Positions 9,162-18,120 of a DNA stretch of 63,621 nt are shown here, piece after piece. The position numbers were made by a program, and so were the translations under genes. A model generated the notes under the pieces. It had not been told where the DNA came from and made no database searches. It saw only the letters and a list, made by a program, of their open reading frames with translations. This DNA comes from Gluconacetobacter tumulicola (lineage in GTDB: Bacteria > Pseudomonadota > Alphaproteobacteria > Acetobacterales > Acetobacteraceae): the NCBI RefSeq assembly GCF_014174215.1, contig NZ_JABEQL010000022.1:1-63621 (forward strand), in the 5' to 3' direction. Within the stretch, counting starts at the first letter, position 1, and every line of letters starts with the position of its first letter.

Positions 9162-11408
9162 ATGACACCGATTCGCAATATCGCCCGCACGCTGGGTCGC
9201 TCTGCCCAGGCCTCCCTTCTCGTCGCTTCCGGTAGCGCAGCAATCGGCCTCAGCGGTGCGCACGCAGCATCCGCATCCGCAGATCTCCCCACCCCCGCCG
9301 GTCAGCCACCCGCACCCGTTCCGCCACAAGAACGTCAGCGAAAGGCGCGGAAAGCAAAGGACACTGAAAAGCCAGATGCGCCCGCCCCGGAAATCCTGCG
9401 CGTGGTCGGAGAGCGCAACTCATACGCCACCCCCGACAGCGGCATGGGCGACAAAAGGCCTACGGCCTTCCTGCAGCAGACGCAGACCACCCACGTCATC
9501 ACGCACCAGACCCTCGCCGATTTCGCACCACAGACGATGGAGGACATGGCGAAATACGTCCCCGGCGTCGCCATCGGCAACAATTTCGGCGGCACGCAGG
9601 ACGCGCTGATCAAACGCGGCTTCGGCGCCATCGACGATGGCTCCATCCTGCGCGACGGTATCCGCATGCCCATCGGCCGCAACTATCAGGGCGCCACCAC
9701 CGAACGGGTCGAAATTCTCAAAGGTCCCGCCTCGCTGTTTTACGGCATGCAGGAGCCCGGCGGCGTCATCAACGTCATCACGAAGGCCCCGAACCACAAT
9801 CATTGGGACGGGGAGTTCGGCACGCAATGGAGCTCCCTCGGGGGCGGCAACGGCCATGTCGACGTCTCCGGCCCAGCCACGCGCGACATCGCATTCCGCG
9901 TGATCGGCGAATATCGCAACGAGAATTACTGGCGCAATTTCGGCGCCAACCGCCAGACCCTCGTCTCCCCCTCACTGGACTGGAAACATGGACGATGGGA
10001 CGCATCCGCCTCCTACGAATTCGTCCAGTACGACAATGTTCTCGATCGCGGCGCCGTCTTCGTCGGCAACAACCCCATCTCCGGCCCACAGAAGCGCCTC
10101 GACGAGCCCTGGACCGCCTCCTTCGGCAACCGTCACCTCCTCGCGTCGCAGATCAATTTCCGCATGACGCCCCATGACCGTTTCCGCCTTTCCGGCGGCT
10201 ACAACAATGACGACTACCACGATCGCCAGGCCGACCCGTCCAGCTACAACCCCGTCACCGGCATTCTCATGCGTTGCTACCGCTCCAATGGCGGCACCAT
10301 TCGCGCCAATGGCGACATAGCGTTCGACTACATCGCCACCCATGAATTATGGGGCATGCGCCACGAGATCACAGCCGGCGTCGATTACGAAAACCGACGC
10401 CAGGACCAGGGCCTGTTCTACCAGTCCGCCAATGTCGGGGGCTTCCTGCCGTCCGACCCGGTCTACGGCCAGCTTCAACCGGTCGGCACCCCCAACAGCA
10501 GCAGCAGCAACCTGCAGCAGGATATCGACAGCGTCTCGGGCTACGTGAAGGATAATATCCACCTCACGCGGCAGATCACCGTCAGCGGCGGCGTCCGCTA
10601 CCAGTGGTTCCACATCCGCTACGGCAGTGGCATCCCCTTCGACCTGACGACGAACGCCGGCTACACCAAGCCCCTGCCCTTCGCCGCGATCGTCTGGCAG
10701 CCCCTCAAGACGGTCTCGTTCTACGGCGACTACTCGCAGTCGTTCGGGGCCAATCTGCTCTCGGCCGGCACCGTGCTGCAGGGCGGCTACAAACCCACGA
10801 CGGGGCGCGAGTTCGAGGTCGGCGCCCGCTACGACAATGGATGGCTCACCAGCGATCTCGCGCTGTACAATATCCACAAGAAGAATGTCCTCCAAAGCGC
10901 CGGGCTCGATGAAAACGGAAACAATATCCAGCGCCTGACCGGCCTTGCAGGGTCGAAGGGGCTCGAATTCAGCCTGACCGGAAATCTGTCCCGGCACTGG
11001 AGCACGATCCTCTCCTACGCCTGGACCGACGCCCGCACCCTGCGCGACACGCCCGAGGACCAGGGAAAGCAGCTCATCGGCGTACCCAGGAACTCCGGCA
11101 GCCTCTATGCGACCTGGCACGGAACGCTTCCCTGGCAGGATATCGCGATGCGGGCAGGCGGCGGCGTGCACCTGGTGGGAACGCGCTCCGCCACCCTCAC
11201 CAACAGCTATCAGGTGCCCGGCTACGGCACGGTCGACGCGTTCGCATCCTGGAGCCTCCCCCATGTTCTGGGCCGGCGCCTCAGCCTCCAGGTGAATGCC
11301 ATCAACCTGCTCAACCAGGGCTATATCATAGCCCCTACCGGTTCCGCCTACCGCAACAGCTGGGGGCAGGGCCGCACGGTCAATGTCGCCACCAGGATCG
11401 TGTTCTGA
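9162..11408 (+). CDS. TonB-dependent siderophore receptor
   Basis: A 748-residue outer-membrane receptor. It has a long signal peptide (SLLVASGSAAIGLSGAHAASA), a proline-rich linker, and a plug domain with DFAPQTMEDMAKYVPGV, the RGF motif (LIKRGFGAID) and EILKGPASLFYGMQEPGGVINVITK. A 22-strand barrel region then ends in the terminal aromatic strand NVATRIVF. The plug text is that of ferric-siderophore receptors of the FhuA/FpvA type. No TonB box or signalling domain is obvious. ATG at 9162 was preferred over codons at 9078 and 9123 because it gives a normal signal peptide; the ribosome-binding site is weak. No adjacent siderophore genes were found. Confidence 0.9.
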   Translation: MTPIRNIARTLGRSAQASLLVASGSAAIGLSGAHAASASADLPTPAGQPPAPVPPQERQRKARKAKDTEKPDAPAPEILRVVGERNSYATPDSGMGDKRPTAFLQQTQTTHVITHQTLADFAPQTMEDMAKYVPGVAIGNNFGGTQDALIKRGFGAIDDGSILRDGIRMPIGRNYQGATTERVEILKGPASLFYGMQEPGGVINVITKAPNHNHWDGEFGTQWSSLGGGNGHVDVSGPATRDIAFRVIGEYRNENYWRNFGANRQTLVSPSLDWKHGRWDASASYEFVQYDNVLDRGAVFVGNNPISGPQKRLDEPWTASFGNRHLLASQINFRMTPHDRFRLSGGYNNDDYHDRQADPSSYNPVTGILMRCYRSNGGTIRANGDIAFDYIATHELWGMRHEITAGVDYENRRQDQGLFYQSANVGGFLPSDPVYGQLQPVGTPNSSSSNLQQDIDSVSGYVKDNIHLTRQITVSGGVRYQWFHIRYGSGIPFDLTTNAGYTKPLPFAAIVWQPLKTVSFYGDYSQSFGANLLSAGTVLQGGYKPTTGREFEVGARYDNGWLTSDLALYNIHKKNVLQSAGLDENGNNIQRLTGLAGSKGLEFSLTGNLSRHWSTILSYAWTDARTLRDTPEDQGKQLIGVPRNSGSLYATWHGTLPWQDIAMRAGGGVHLVGTRSATLTNSYQVPGYGTVDAFASWSLPHVLGRRLSLQVNAINLLNQGYIIAPTGSAYRNSWGQGRTVNVATRIVF

Positions 11409-11442
11409 AATCCTCGCCGGCCATCTGCCACGGATGAACGGT

Positions 11443-11877
11443 CTATTCCCGGCGCCGGAACCGCGTGGAGAGGATGATCGCCGATGTCGTCCGCTCCACC
11501 CCGTCCAGCATGCCGATCCGGTCGATGACCCGGTTGATGGTCTCGGTCGAGCCCGCGCCGACAATGGCGATCATGTCCACCATGCCGCTGACGGCATGCA
11601 GCTCGCGGATTTCCCGGATCGGGCGCAGCGCCGCCTCGACCGAAGCCGCCTGGCGCGGCGTGACCGTGATCATGACATGCGCCCGCACGGCATCGGCATC
11701 ATGGGCAGGGATGACGGTCGTATAACCCGCGATCAGCCCGGCCCGCTCCATCCGCTCGATCCGGCTCTGCACCGTCGTGCGCGACAGGCCGACACGGCGG
11801 GCCAGCGCGACGGTGGAGATCCGCGCATTGCCCTCCAGCAGGGCCAGCAGGGCCTTGTCCGTCTCATCAGGTTGCAT
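11443..11877 (-). CDS. Lrp/AsnC-family transcriptional regulator
   Basis: A 144-residue regulator with an N-terminal winged helix-turn-helix (DETDKALLALLEGNARISTVALARRVGLSRTTVQSRIERME) and a C-terminal RAM ligand-binding domain (AHVMITVTPRQAASVEAAL...HAVSGMVDMIAIV). This is the full length for the family. It is divergent from the saccharopine-dehydrogenase-like gene, the usual layout for an Lrp protein that senses an amino acid and controls its catabolic gene. No clear ribosome-binding site supports any start; ATG 11877 fits family length and ATG 11898 is possible. Confidence 0.88.
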   Translation of the reverse strand: MQPDETDKALLALLEGNARISTVALARRVGLSRTTVQSRIERMERAGLIAGYTTVIPAHDADAVRAHVMITVTPRQAASVEAALRPIREIRELHAVSGMVDMIAIVGAGSTETINRVIDRIGMLDGVERTTSAIILSTRFRRRE

Positions 11878-11994
11878 AATGCCGATTATATCCGACATTC
11901 TGCCGAAAGAAAGCGCCGATCGCGCGTCACTCCGCCCATTGTGTCCGGCCGCGTTCCTTCGTTCCATCTCCGTATCGCATAGGAATCAGGAACG

Positions 11995-13092
11995 ATGGGC
12001 ATGAAGAAGATACTGGTTGCCGGCGCCGGCAAGATCGGCTCCACGATCGCGGACTTCCTCGATGCGACTGGCGAATACGCCGTCACGCTGATCGACCGGG
12101 ACCAGCAGGGCCTGGACCGCGCCGATGTCGGCCCCCAGGTCCGCCGCCTCCAGGCCGACATCGCGCAGCCCGGCGCCCTGGCCCCGCTGATGGAGGGCCA
12201 TTACGCCGTCCTCTCCGCAGCCCCCTACCATCTCACGACCGCGATCGCCGCCGCCGCCGCCTCGGCGGGCATTCATTACCTGGACCTGACCGAGGACGTA
12301 GCCAGCACCCGTGCGGTCCGCGAGCTGGCGGCCGGCGCGTCCTCCGCCTTCATCCCGCAATGCGGCCTGGCCCCCGGCTTCGTGTCCATCGTGGCTCATG
12401 ACATCGCCCGGCGCTTCGACCGCCTGGACACGATCCACCTGCGGGTCGGCGCCCTGCCGGAATTCCCCTCCAACGCGCTGGGCTACAACCTCACCTGGAG
12501 CACCGACGGCGTCATCAACGAATATATCGAGCCCTGCGAGGCGATCGTGGACGGCCAGCGGCGCATGGTGCCGGCGCTGGAAGGGCTGGAAACGATGGGC
12601 GTCGACGGCGTGACCTACGAGGCCTTCAACACCTCGGGCGGCCTCGGCTCGCTGTGCGAGACCTATGCCGGGGCGGTGCGCGAACTCAACTACCGCACCA
12701 TCCGCTATCCCGGTCACGCCCAGGCGATGAAGATGCTGCTGCGCGACCTGCGGCTGGCGGACCGGCGCGACCTGTTCAAGGATATTCTCGAATACGCCCT
12801 GCCGGTCACGCAGCAGGACATCGTGCTGGTCTTCGTCACCGTGTCAGGCTGGCGCGACGGCCGGCTGACGCAGGAAAGCTTCGTCCGCCGCATCTACGGC
12901 GAGACGGTCAACGGCCGCCCCCGCACCGCCATCCAGATCACCACCGCCGGCGCGATTTGCGCGGTGCTGGACCTGCTGAAGGACGGCCACCTCCCCGCCC
13001 GGGGCATCATCCGCCAGGAGGATATCGCGCTCGGCGCCTTCCTCGAAAACCGCTTCGGGCGCGTCTATCAGGGCCGCCGCCCCAGCGCCTGA
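11995..13092 (+). CDS. Saccharopine dehydrogenase-like oxidoreductase
   Basis: A 365-residue protein with an N-terminal Rossmann fold (ILVAGAGKIGSTIADFL) and the saccharopine dehydrogenase domain layout (YAVLSAAPYHLTTAIA, HYLDLTEDV, PQCGLAPGFVSIVAHDIA). Relatives include L-lysine 6-dehydrogenase and saccharopine or carboxynorspermidine dehydrogenases; the sequence alone does not decide among them. The divergent Lrp regulator favours an amino-acid substrate, plausibly lysine. If so, it could feed piperideine-6-carboxylate/aminoadipate semialdehyde to AmaB at 20.4 kb. AGGAAC lies just before the ATG. Confidence 0.8.
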   Translation: MGMKKILVAGAGKIGSTIADFLDATGEYAVTLIDRDQQGLDRADVGPQVRRLQADIAQPGALAPLMEGHYAVLSAAPYHLTTAIAAAAASAGIHYLDLTEDVASTRAVRELAAGASSAFIPQCGLAPGFVSIVAHDIARRFDRLDTIHLRVGALPEFPSNALGYNLTWSTDGVINEYIEPCEAIVDGQRRMVPALEGLETMGVDGVTYEAFNTSGGLGSLCETYAGAVRELNYRTIRYPGHAQAMKMLLRDLRLADRRDLFKDILEYALPVTQQDIVLVFVTVSGWRDGRLTQESFVRRIYGETVNGRPRTAIQITTAGAICAVLDLLKDGHLPARGIIRQEDIALGAFLENRFGRVYQGRRPSA

Positions 13093-13267
13093 CCGCCCGA
13101 CGGGGCATGCGCCCATTGCGTGGCGCAAGGAAAGGCCCCGCTGAATGTGATCTGGTTCCCCCACGCCCACACGCCTACACAATAAGGCGTCAGGCGGCCC
13201 TGCCGGAGGCCATCTCCGGCGGGCGCCCGCACTGAGTCTCTTCCAGGTCGATCTTGGAGCGTGTGTC

Positions 13268-13759
13268 ATGACCAATCCAGTATGGATGGCTGGTATGGCG
13301 CCTATGGAAGCCAACCCGGCAAAGCCGGCAACCCGACAGCAGACTTCGAAAGCAACGTCCCCCCACCATCGGGCCCGGCTCATCGGGGCCGGACTGCTCA
13401 TCCTGGCAGGATTGGCGCCGTCCCTGGTACCCCTGCATTCCGCCTGGGCCCAGGCCCGCGGCCCCCAGTCCGAAGAGATCACGGCCGAGGGCCAGGGCAT
13501 GGGCGATGAAGAGGTCCAGCGGATACCCGTTACCTTTTACCGGGCCGATCTGGCGACCGCCCCGGGAGCCCGGGACCTTGTGGCCCGGATAGACCGCGCG
13601 GCCCTGACGGTCTGCGGCGACAGTACCGCCATCGGTTCGGAACTCCGCCGTGCGATCGAACGCTCGGACTGCCGGCGCGACGCCCTGATGCGTGCGGTCA
13701 GGGATGTGAATGATATCAACGTGAATGACGCCGCAAGCCAGTACGACCTGGAGGAATAG
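13268..13759 (+). CDS. UrcA-family protein
   Basis: A 163-residue exported protein with a 50-residue leader containing a hydrophobic core (LIGAGLLILAGLAPSLVPL) and AWAQA cleavage site. The UrcA domain follows: IPVTFYRADLATAPGARDLVARIDRAALTVCGD...SDCRRDALMRAVRDV, with the two conserved cysteines. UrcA proteins are small periplasmic proteins of unknown function common in Sphingomonadales and Acetobacteraceae. GGAG stands eight bases before the ATG at 13268. Confidence 0.85.
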   Translation: MTNPVWMAGMAPMEANPAKPATRQQTSKATSPHHRARLIGAGLLILAGLAPSLVPLHSAWAQARGPQSEEITAEGQGMGDEEVQRIPVTFYRADLATAPGARDLVARIDRAALTVCGDSTAIGSELRRAIERSDCRRDALMRAVRDVNDINVNDAASQYDLEE

Positions 13760-13828
13760 CGTGATCCCACCGCTCCCGGAGGCGCGGCCATGCCTGTGCC
13801 GTGATCCGGGAGCCCCGGGATCTTCCCT

Positions 13829-15118
13829 CTATCGCGCCCCTGCCGGAACGGTACCGCGCACGGGCGCACGGCCGATGCCCAGCGCCATCAGCGCCGCCAG
13901 CACGCCCGCGCAGCCGGCCAGCACCAGCATGTCCCGATAGCTGCCCTGGGCCTGGCGCAGCAGCCCGGCCAGCGACGCGGCACAGGCCGCGCCGATCTGG
14001 TGCCCGAACACCACCCAGCCGAACACCATGGGCGCCGCACGCTCGCCGAACGCCACATTGGCCAGGCGCAGCGTCGGCGGCACGGTCGCGATCCAGTCCA
14101 GCCCGTAGAAGATGCCGAACACCGTCAGACTGCCCGGCGAGAAATCGCAGAACGGCAACGCCACCAGCGAGAGGCCACGCAGCCCGTAATAGGAAAACAG
14201 CAGCCAGCGCGCATCCATCCGGTCGGTCAGCCAGCCCGACAGCGTGGTGCCGAACAGGTCGCACAGCCCCATCATGGCCAGATACCCCGCCGCCGGCACC
14301 TCACCGATCCCATGATCGGCACAGATGGCGATGAAATGCGTGCCGATCAGCCCATTGGTGGTAAACCCGCACACGAAAAACGTCAGGAACAGAAACCAGA
14401 AATCGCGTTTCCGCACCGCATCGCACAACGCCCCCACCGCCATGTGCAGCGGGTTGCGGTCGGGCGGCGGGGGCGGCACATAATCCGGCGGCGCCCCATG
14501 CGGCAGAAGCCCGAGCCGCTCGGGATGTTCGGGCAGGAACAGCGCCACCAGCGGCACCAGAACCAGGCAGGCGATGGTCACCGCCAGCACCGGCGCGCGC
14601 CAGCCATGGTCATGGGCCAGCGCCGCCAGGGCCGGCAGGAAGAACAGCGATCCGGTGGCCGTGCTGGCCGCCAGCAGCCCCATGACGGTGCCGCGCCGGG
14701 CCACGAACCAGCGATTCACCACCGTCGCCCCCAGCACCATCGCCACGGCCCCGGTCCCCAGCCCGGTCAGCATCCCCCAGGTGACGAAGAACTGCCAAGG
14801 CTGCGTCATGAACAGGGACAGGAAACTGGCCCCGCCGATCAGCAGCAGCGCGCCGACCAGCGTGCGGCGTATCCCCACCGCCTGCATCAGCGCCGCCGAA
14901 AACGGGCCGACAAAACCATAGAGGAAGATGCCGAACGCCGCGGTGGCGGAAATCCCGGCCCGGCTCCAGCCCAGATCCATCTGCAACGGCATCATCAGCA
15001 CGCCCGGCGTGGCACGCACCCCCGCCGACACCAGAAGCGACAGAAAGGTCAGCCCCACCACCCCCACGAACGCGTAGGCGGGCCGGGAAACCTTGCGGGA
15101 AACAGGGAGCGGGCTCAT
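13829..15118 (-). CDS. MFS transporter (monocarboxylate-type)
   Basis: A 429-residue major facilitator with 12 predicted helices. Helix 1 starts near residue 14 (YAFVGVVGLTFLSLLVSAG) and is followed by TPGVLMMPLQMDLGWSRAGISAT, typical of monocarboxylate-porter-like MFS proteins. WFVARRGTVMGLLAAS marks helix 4-5 and a loop of about 35 residues divides the halves. The substrate is unknown. The gene is divergent from a TetR gene, and a perfect 14-bp palindrome lies four bases upstream of the ATG, where the ribosome-binding site should be. It is therefore probably repressed by the TetR protein and may be translated from a leaderless or very short leader. Confidence 0.88.
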   Translation of the reverse strand: MSPLPVSRKVSRPAYAFVGVVGLTFLSLLVSAGVRATPGVLMMPLQMDLGWSRAGISATAAFGIFLYGFVGPFSAALMQAVGIRRTLVGALLLIGGASFLSLFMTQPWQFFVTWGMLTGLGTGAVAMVLGATVVNRWFVARRGTVMGLLAASTATGSLFFLPALAALAHDHGWRAPVLAVTIACLVLVPLVALFLPEHPERLGLLPHGAPPDYVPPPPPDRNPLHMAVGALCDAVRKRDFWFLFLTFFVCGFTTNGLIGTHFIAICADHGIGEVPAAGYLAMMGLCDLFGTTLSGWLTDRMDARWLLFSYYGLRGLSLVALPFCDFSPGSLTVFGIFYGLDWIATVPPTLRLANVAFGERAAPMVFGWVVFGHQIGAACAASLAGLLRQAQGSYRDMLVLAGCAGVLAALMALGIGRAPVRGTVPAGAR

Positions 15119-15121
15119 ATG

Positions 15122-15135
15122 ACTGACCGGTCAGT
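15122..15135. promoter_or_regulatory. Probable TetR operator 1
   Basis: The perfect palindrome ACTGACCGGTCAGT sits directly before the start codon of the MFS gene, in the gap between it and a divergent TetR gene. Confidence 0.7.
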
Positions 15136-15156
15136 TCAAGATCGCGCCACGTTACG

Positions 15157-15168
15157 TACCGATCGGTA
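15157..15168. promoter_or_regulatory. Probable TetR operator 2
   Basis: The perfect palindrome TACCGATCGGTA is extended by GTTAC/GTAAC arms (15151-15155 and 15166-15170). It lies 23 bases before the TetR start and shares ACCG/CGGT cores with the first palindrome, suggesting one repressor controls both divergent genes. Confidence 0.65.
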
Positions 15169-15190
15169 ACATCGTCAAGCGGATTTCCCC

Positions 15191-15790
15191 ATGCGCTCCT
15201 CCCCCGCCCCGCGCCCTCCCCGACGCCCGACGGCGGCCGACAGGCTCCGCCAGTCGGCCCGCGACCTGTTCTACCGCCAGGGCATCCGCGCCGTGGGGGT
15301 GGAGGAGATCGTGCAGAATGCGGGCGTGACCAAGCCGTCGCTCTATCGCGCCTTCGCCTCCAAGGACGGGCTGGCCACGGCCTTCCTCGCCGACTACCAG
15401 CAATGTTTCTGGGACCGGATCGCCCTCGTCCGCGCCGAACACCCCGACGACGCCCGCGCCCAGCTCCTGGCCTATTTCGACGGGCTGGCCGAACGTTCCG
15501 CCGCCGCCGACTATCGCGGCTGCGCGCTGACCAACGCTATCCTCGAATATCCCGACCGCGCGCACCCGGTGCGGCAGGAAGCAGCCCGCCTCAAGCATCA
15601 GGTGCGGGACTGGCTGGTCGACCGCGCCCAGCAGATGGGGGCGACCAATCCGGAACAGCTTGCCGACGGCCTGATCCTGCTGATGGAAGGCGCCTATGTC
15701 GTGGGCCAGGCCTTCCCGCCGCCGGGGCCGGCCGCGCGGGTGGGCGCATGCGCGCGCCTGCTGATCGACGCCCAGTGCGGGCCGGGCTGA
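15191..15790 (+). CDS. TetR-family regulator of the divergent MFS gene
   Basis: A 199-residue TetR-family repressor. The N-terminal helix-turn-helix reads ADRLRQSARDLFYRQGIRAVGVEEIVQNAGVTKPSLYRAFASKDGL and the ligand domain is C-terminal, including YRGCALTNAILEYPD, a motif of the TetR_C_16-like group. Divergent from an MFS transporter, with two palindromes between, it most likely represses the transporter and itself. Its TGA stop is also the TNA target at which a mobile repeat has inserted (see 15791). Confidence 0.88.
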   Translation: MRSSPAPRPPRRPTAADRLRQSARDLFYRQGIRAVGVEEIVQNAGVTKPSLYRAFASKDGLATAFLADYQQCFWDRIALVRAEHPDDARAQLLAYFDGLAERSAAADYRGCALTNAILEYPDRAHPVRQEAARLKHQVRDWLVDRAQQMGATNPEQLADGLILLMEGAYVVGQAFPPPGPAARVGACARLLIDAQCGPG

Positions 15791-15912
15791 GAACCTGTTT
15801 GGAAATGCGCGCTGGTGGCGATCCGACGCGCGTTTCCTGTGCTTCGGTGCTCACTTCCATCAAGGCCGCTCCGCTCCGATGCTCGGAAACACACGCCGGG
15901 CGCGGCCCGCCG
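15791..15912. mobile_element. Truncated copy of the 162-bp terminal-inverted-repeat element
   Basis: Begins GAACCTGTTTGGAAATGCGC immediately after TGA (15788-15790). It then follows, in reverse orientation, the text of the full copy at 63359-63521 almost base for base (GATCCGACGCGCGTTTCC, CACTTCCATCAAGG, CCGATGCTCGGAAAC). Similarity stops near 15912 inside the GC-rich centre, so the second end is lost. The end sequence is the GTTTGG variant also seen at 39610. Confidence 0.8.
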
Positions 15913-15913
15913 C

Positions 15914-16132
15914 CTATCGGCGGCTCAGGTCACAAAGCGCGTCGATCTTGTCCGCCAGGGCGGCAATCCCCTGACGCAGGCTGTCGGGCATCTGCGGAAC
16001 AGATTGCACGCGCCTGTTCAACTGCTCCACATCCGACTGGATTTCGGCCAGAAGCAGGCTGGCTTCCGAATCGATGCCATTTTCATCACGACGCCGCATG
16101 CCCGACACCCTTTTCTGACCGGATAACGCCAT
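15914..16132 (-). CDS. Small hypothetical protein
   Basis: Up to 72 residues, with a helical, possibly coiled-coil segment (EASLLLAEIQSDVEQLNRRVQ...LRQGIAALADKIDALCDL). There is no membrane segment and no family I recognise. The start is uncertain: ATG at 16132 has a poorly placed AGG, and ATG at 16099 is also possible. It ends against the truncated mobile repeat. Composition is gene-like, but support is limited. Confidence 0.4.
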   Translation of the reverse strand: MALSGQKRVSGMRRRDENGIDSEASLLLAEIQSDVEQLNRRVQSVPQMPDSLRQGIAALADKIDALCDLSRR

Positions 16133-16207
16133 CCTGTGACCGACTATGGCTGAAAGCAGCGCATGGCGATACTCAAGCCCCCGCGCCATCCCACAATCGA
16201 AACGTCT

Positions 16208-16777
16208 TCAACCTCCCTTATGGGCCGAGAGATCGACATCCACGCCGACCGCCAGCGCAACCCACTGGCCACTCGCCCACGGCCCCTGCCCGACATTGAA
16301 GGCGGAACGAACCAGGTCCAGATGCCCCCTGGCATGCGCCGTATCACCGCTGATCTCCAGCGTGAACGGCAACGTTTCCGGCCGGCTGACACCATGGATC
16401 GTCAGCCGACCGATGGCCTGATAGCCATTGCCTCCCGTCGCCACAAAGCGCGTGGCCTCGAAAGTAGCGGTGGGAAAGGCCGCGACATCGAACCAGTCGC
16501 GGCCGGGCATCGCCCCGTCGCGCTGCCGGTCGCCGGTCGCGGCACTGGCGATGTCGATGGTGATCAGGGCATGGCCCGCCTCGGGATGCGCCGGATCGAA
16601 CGAGATCGTGCCGCCGAATTTGCCGAAATGCCCGCTGAACGGGCTGCCGGTCTGCATGCCGGAGAAGCCGACCGTGCTGTGGGCGGCATCGATCGTCCAC
16701 TCGGCCGCCAGCGAGGGCCGCGCGAGGAACAGAGTGGCCGCGACGGCCGCGAAGGCCGTCCTGTTGAAAAAAGACAT
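16208..16777 (-). CDS. YceI-family periplasmic protein (second copy)
   Basis: A 189-residue protein with a signal peptide (AFAAVAATLFLARPSLAA) and one YceI lipocalin-like domain (EWTIDAAHSTVGFSGMQTGSPFSGHFGKFGGTI, FPTATFEATRFV, LTIHGVSRPETLPF). YceI proteins bind amphiphilic or isoprenoid-like molecules. The sequence is the divergent member of the pair flanking a cytochrome b561. GGGAGAG precedes the ATG. It starts four bases after the b561 stop, so the three genes form one operon. Confidence 0.88.
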   Translation of the reverse strand: MSFFNRTAFAAVAATLFLARPSLAAEWTIDAAHSTVGFSGMQTGSPFSGHFGKFGGTISFDPAHPEAGHALITIDIASAATGDRQRDGAMPGRDWFDVAAFPTATFEATRFVATGGNGYQAIGRLTIHGVSRPETLPFTLEISGDTAHARGHLDLVRSAFNVGQGPWASGQWVALAVGVDVDLSAHKGG

Positions 16778-16781
16778 CGGA

Positions 16782-17390
16782 TTACTCTCCCTGGCGCAGG
16801 GTACGGCGGCCGAAGGCCGGCAGCATCTGCCGCAGGACATTGTCGTGCAGAATAATATGATGACGCAGAGCAGCCGCCACATGCAACATGATCAGCGCCA
16901 GCAGGCTCCAGGCCGCCCAATGATGAACGATCTTCAGCACCGCCTCGGCCGGCGCCTTGTCGACCAGCGTGGACAGGACCGGCAGGTCGGGCCACGGCAC
17001 GACGGAAAACAGCACGGTCGGAATGCCCAGCACCGAAGCCGAGACCAGCGCCCAGCCACTGAGCGGCAACAGAAGCTGCAATCCATACAGCGCGGCATGG
17101 GTCAGATGCGCCGCCCGCCGCTCTACCGGCTTCATGCTCTCCGGCAGGCCTGGCGCCGCATGCGCCAGGCGCCAGCCCACACGCAGCACGATCAGGAACA
17201 TGATGGTGATGCCGATGGATTTATGAAGCTGGTAGAGCTGGAAGACCCGCATCGGGGCAAGCGGCAGATGGTCCATCACCAGCCCCATCGCGATCAGGAC
17301 CAGGATGCCCAGCGCGATCGCCCAATGCAGGACGATCGCGACGGCCGTATACCGCGTGGCCCCGCCGCCTTCACGCGCGGCTATGGCCAT
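16782..17390 (-). CDS. Cytochrome b561
   Basis: A 202-residue, four-helix membrane cytochrome of the bacterial b561 family (CybB-like). It starts RYTAVAIVLHWAIALGILVL with a haem-ligand His, followed by QLHKSIGI, LTHAALYGLQLLLPLSGW, and HHWAAWSLLALIMLHVAAALRHH with the paired His. It would carry electrons between quinol and a periplasmic acceptor. It lies between two YceI genes, a known association; the YceI partners may carry an isoprenoid quinone-like ligand (inference). Confidence 0.9.
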   Translation of the reverse strand: MAIAAREGGGATRYTAVAIVLHWAIALGILVLIAMGLVMDHLPLAPMRVFQLYQLHKSIGITIMFLIVLRVGWRLAHAAPGLPESMKPVERRAAHLTHAALYGLQLLLPLSGWALVSASVLGIPTVLFSVVPWPDLPVLSTLVDKAPAEAVLKIVHHWAAWSLLALIMLHVAAALRHHIILHDNVLRQMLPAFGRRTLRQGE

Positions 17391-17395
17391 GACGG

Positions 17396-18004
17396 TCAGT
17401 CCTTCTTTTCGAAGGCGCCGGCAATGCGCAGCGTGACCTCATCGCTGACATAAGGCACATACTTGCTCACGCCGAAATCGCTGCGCTTGACGGTGCCGGT
17501 GGCCTCGAAACCGGTGGTGTATTTCTTGTCGAGCGGGTTCACGCCGGCGCCGATGAAATGCACCTTCAGCGTCTCGGGCTTCGTCACGCCATGGATCGTC
17601 AGGTTCCCCGCGACGACGGCATCACTCTTGCCGGTCAGTTTCACGCTGGTCGAGACAAAGGTGGCGTTGGGGAATTTCTCGACGTCGAACCACTCGGCAC
17701 CTTTCAGCTCGCCATTCAGCACGTCACTGGTGGTCTGCACCGAGGCCACGGGGATCGTGACCGACAGGCTGGACGCCGCCGGCGTCTTCGCATTCAGCTC
17801 CAACGTGCCCGACACGTTGGAAAACACACCCGCATAGTTGGTGAAGCCGAAATGCAGGACCGAGAACCCGACCTGCGTATGGCTGGGCTCGACCGCATAA
17901 TGGCCCGACTGAACCTCGGCCGGGCTGCCCGCCGCCTGGGCGGCAAGGGGCAGGCTGGCGGCAATGGCCAAGGCCGTGAAAAGCGAATAGGCGCTGCGCT
18001 TCAT
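17396..18004 (-). CDS. YceI-family periplasmic protein (first copy)
   Basis: A 202-residue protein with signal peptide (SLFTALAIAASLPLAAQAAGS) and a complete YceI domain: HYAVEPSHTQVGFSVLHFGFTNYAGVF, FPNATFVSTSVKL, GNLTIHGVTKPETLKVHF, FEATGTVKRSDFGVSKYVPYVSDEVTL. It is the canonical copy, more conserved than the one at 16208, and first in the operon YceI-b561-YceI. GGAG is nine bases before the ATG. Confidence 0.92.
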   Translation of the reverse strand: MKRSAYSLFTALAIAASLPLAAQAAGSPAEVQSGHYAVEPSHTQVGFSVLHFGFTNYAGVFSNVSGTLELNAKTPAASSLSVTIPVASVQTTSDVLNGELKGAEWFDVEKFPNATFVSTSVKLTGKSDAVVAGNLTIHGVTKPETLKVHFIGAGVNPLDKKYTTGFEATGTVKRSDFGVSKYVPYVSDEVTLRIAGAFEKKD

Positions 18005-18120
18005 GGGAAACTACTCCGAAATCAGGACAAATGCACACCGAACACCCGGACCACCAGGCCCGAACCGTTCCGCTGCATCCAGACATAGCGGAGGTCCTGA
18101 AATACAATAACAAAAATGAC

